Positions 5,492 to 5,740 of a stretch of DNA of 5,740 nucleotides are shown in pieces. A model generated the notes under the pieces. That model ran no database searches. It had not been told where the DNA came from and saw only the letters and a program-made list of their open reading frames with translations. Source of the DNA: Ruminococcus sp. (lineage in GTDB: Bacteria; Bacillota; Clostridia; Oscillospirales; Ruminococcaceae). The position numbers and the translations under genes were made by a program. The stretch covers positions 1 to 5,740 of the forward strand of contig DMBA01000245.1 of the NCBI GenBank assembly GCA_003446315.1, written 5' to 3'. The stretch's first letter is position 1. The number at the start of each line of letters is the position of its first letter.

Positions 5492-5740
5492 TCAATTGGT
5501 TTCAGTCGGAACCTTTTCCTGAAGCACCAGCGGGATCTCCATATCTTCACCGTTTCTTGTAATGGTGAGGGTGATCGTCTCGCCCGCTTTATACTGTTCT
5601 TTTGCGGTGTTCAGTTCTTCATAATTTGTGATGGTTTCATCGTTGATTGCGATGATGACATCACCGACCTTGATGCCTGCGAGGTCTGCTGCACTGCCTT
5701 CCTCAACCGCACGGACATAAACGCCGATCGGCAGACCGAA
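5492..5740 (-). CDS. C-terminal PDZ domain of an HtrA/trypsin-like serine protease (partial)
   Basis: Only the last 82 codons are present; the frame is open to the right edge and ends at TGA 5494-5492. The visible part is a nearly complete PDZ domain. LPIGVYVRAVEEGSAADLAGI matches the strand and helix of HtrA-type PDZ domains (GVYV, then GS-A-A-x-x-AGI). KVGDVIIAINDETITNYEEL matches the following GDVI-x-x-I-N/D segment, and GETITLTITRNGEDMEIPLVL forms the last strands. A short polar tail ends in EKVPTETN. In this family, a membrane-tethered trypsin-like protease domain sits before the PDZ domain and degrades misfolded exported proteins; that part and its catalytic His-Asp-Ser lie outside the window. 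A C-terminal processing protease (S41) is a less likely alternative, because there the protease domain follows the PDZ. Two hairpins downstream close the unit. Confidence 0.85.
   Translation of the reverse strand, partial: FGLPIGVYVRAVEEGSAADLAGIKVGDVIIAINDETITNYEELNTAKEQYKAGETITLTITRNGEDMEIPLVLQEKVPTETN

Noticed and set aside
1..5740. CRISPR array, insertion sequence or phage attachment site
   Set aside because: No regularly spaced direct repeats with spacers, no transposase or integrase frame, and no terminal inverted repeats with target duplications were seen.

Overview
The window looks like chromosomal DNA of a Gram-positive gut- or rumen-type Clostridia, most plausibly an Oscillospiraceae/Ruminococcaceae member. 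This is an inference from several signs: balanced base composition, strong AGGAGG ribosome binding sites, sigma-A promoters with near-consensus boxes, a lipoprotein-type solute-binding protein, and a large BspA-like leucine-rich-repeat protein. No species can be named from the sequence alone.

Every supported gene is on the minus strand, so the locus reads from right to left. At the right edge (5492-5740) is the last 82 codons of a PDZ-domain protein, probably an HtrA/trypsin-like serine protease. It is followed by two successive hairpins, the second with a U-rich tail (terminator at 5362-5405). Next comes an apparently independent transcription unit of about 150 nt with no convincing protein. 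It has a promoter (TTGCAA-16-TATAAT at 5309-5336), an RNA that can fold into one nested rod of about 32 base pairs starting at the predicted transcription start, and a GC-rich terminator at 5161-5189. It is the most interesting part of the window, and I do not recognise its family.

The middle holds a 459-residue lipoprotein of the family-1 extracellular solute-binding type (3553-4932). Its near-consensus sigma-A promoter is flanked by a perfect 9-bp inverted repeat and preceded by a 9-bp direct repeat with 11-bp period, which suggests regulated expression. No ABC permease or ATPase gene is present. A possible 53-residue ORF (3376-3537) starts 15 nt after its stop.

The left half is one gene (69-3269) for a 1066-residue protein. 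It has about 27 BspA/LRR_5-type repeats in two blocks, then a roughly 300-residue charged, Pro/Lys/Glu-rich tail. It has its own promoter (TTGAAA-17-TATAAT) and ends at an 11-bp perfect hairpin. It lacks a recognisable signal peptide or anchor, unlike classical surface BspA proteins. The genes look like separate, co-directional transcription units and not one pathway. Readthrough from the solute-binding protein gene into the LRR gene is possible because no good terminator lies between them.
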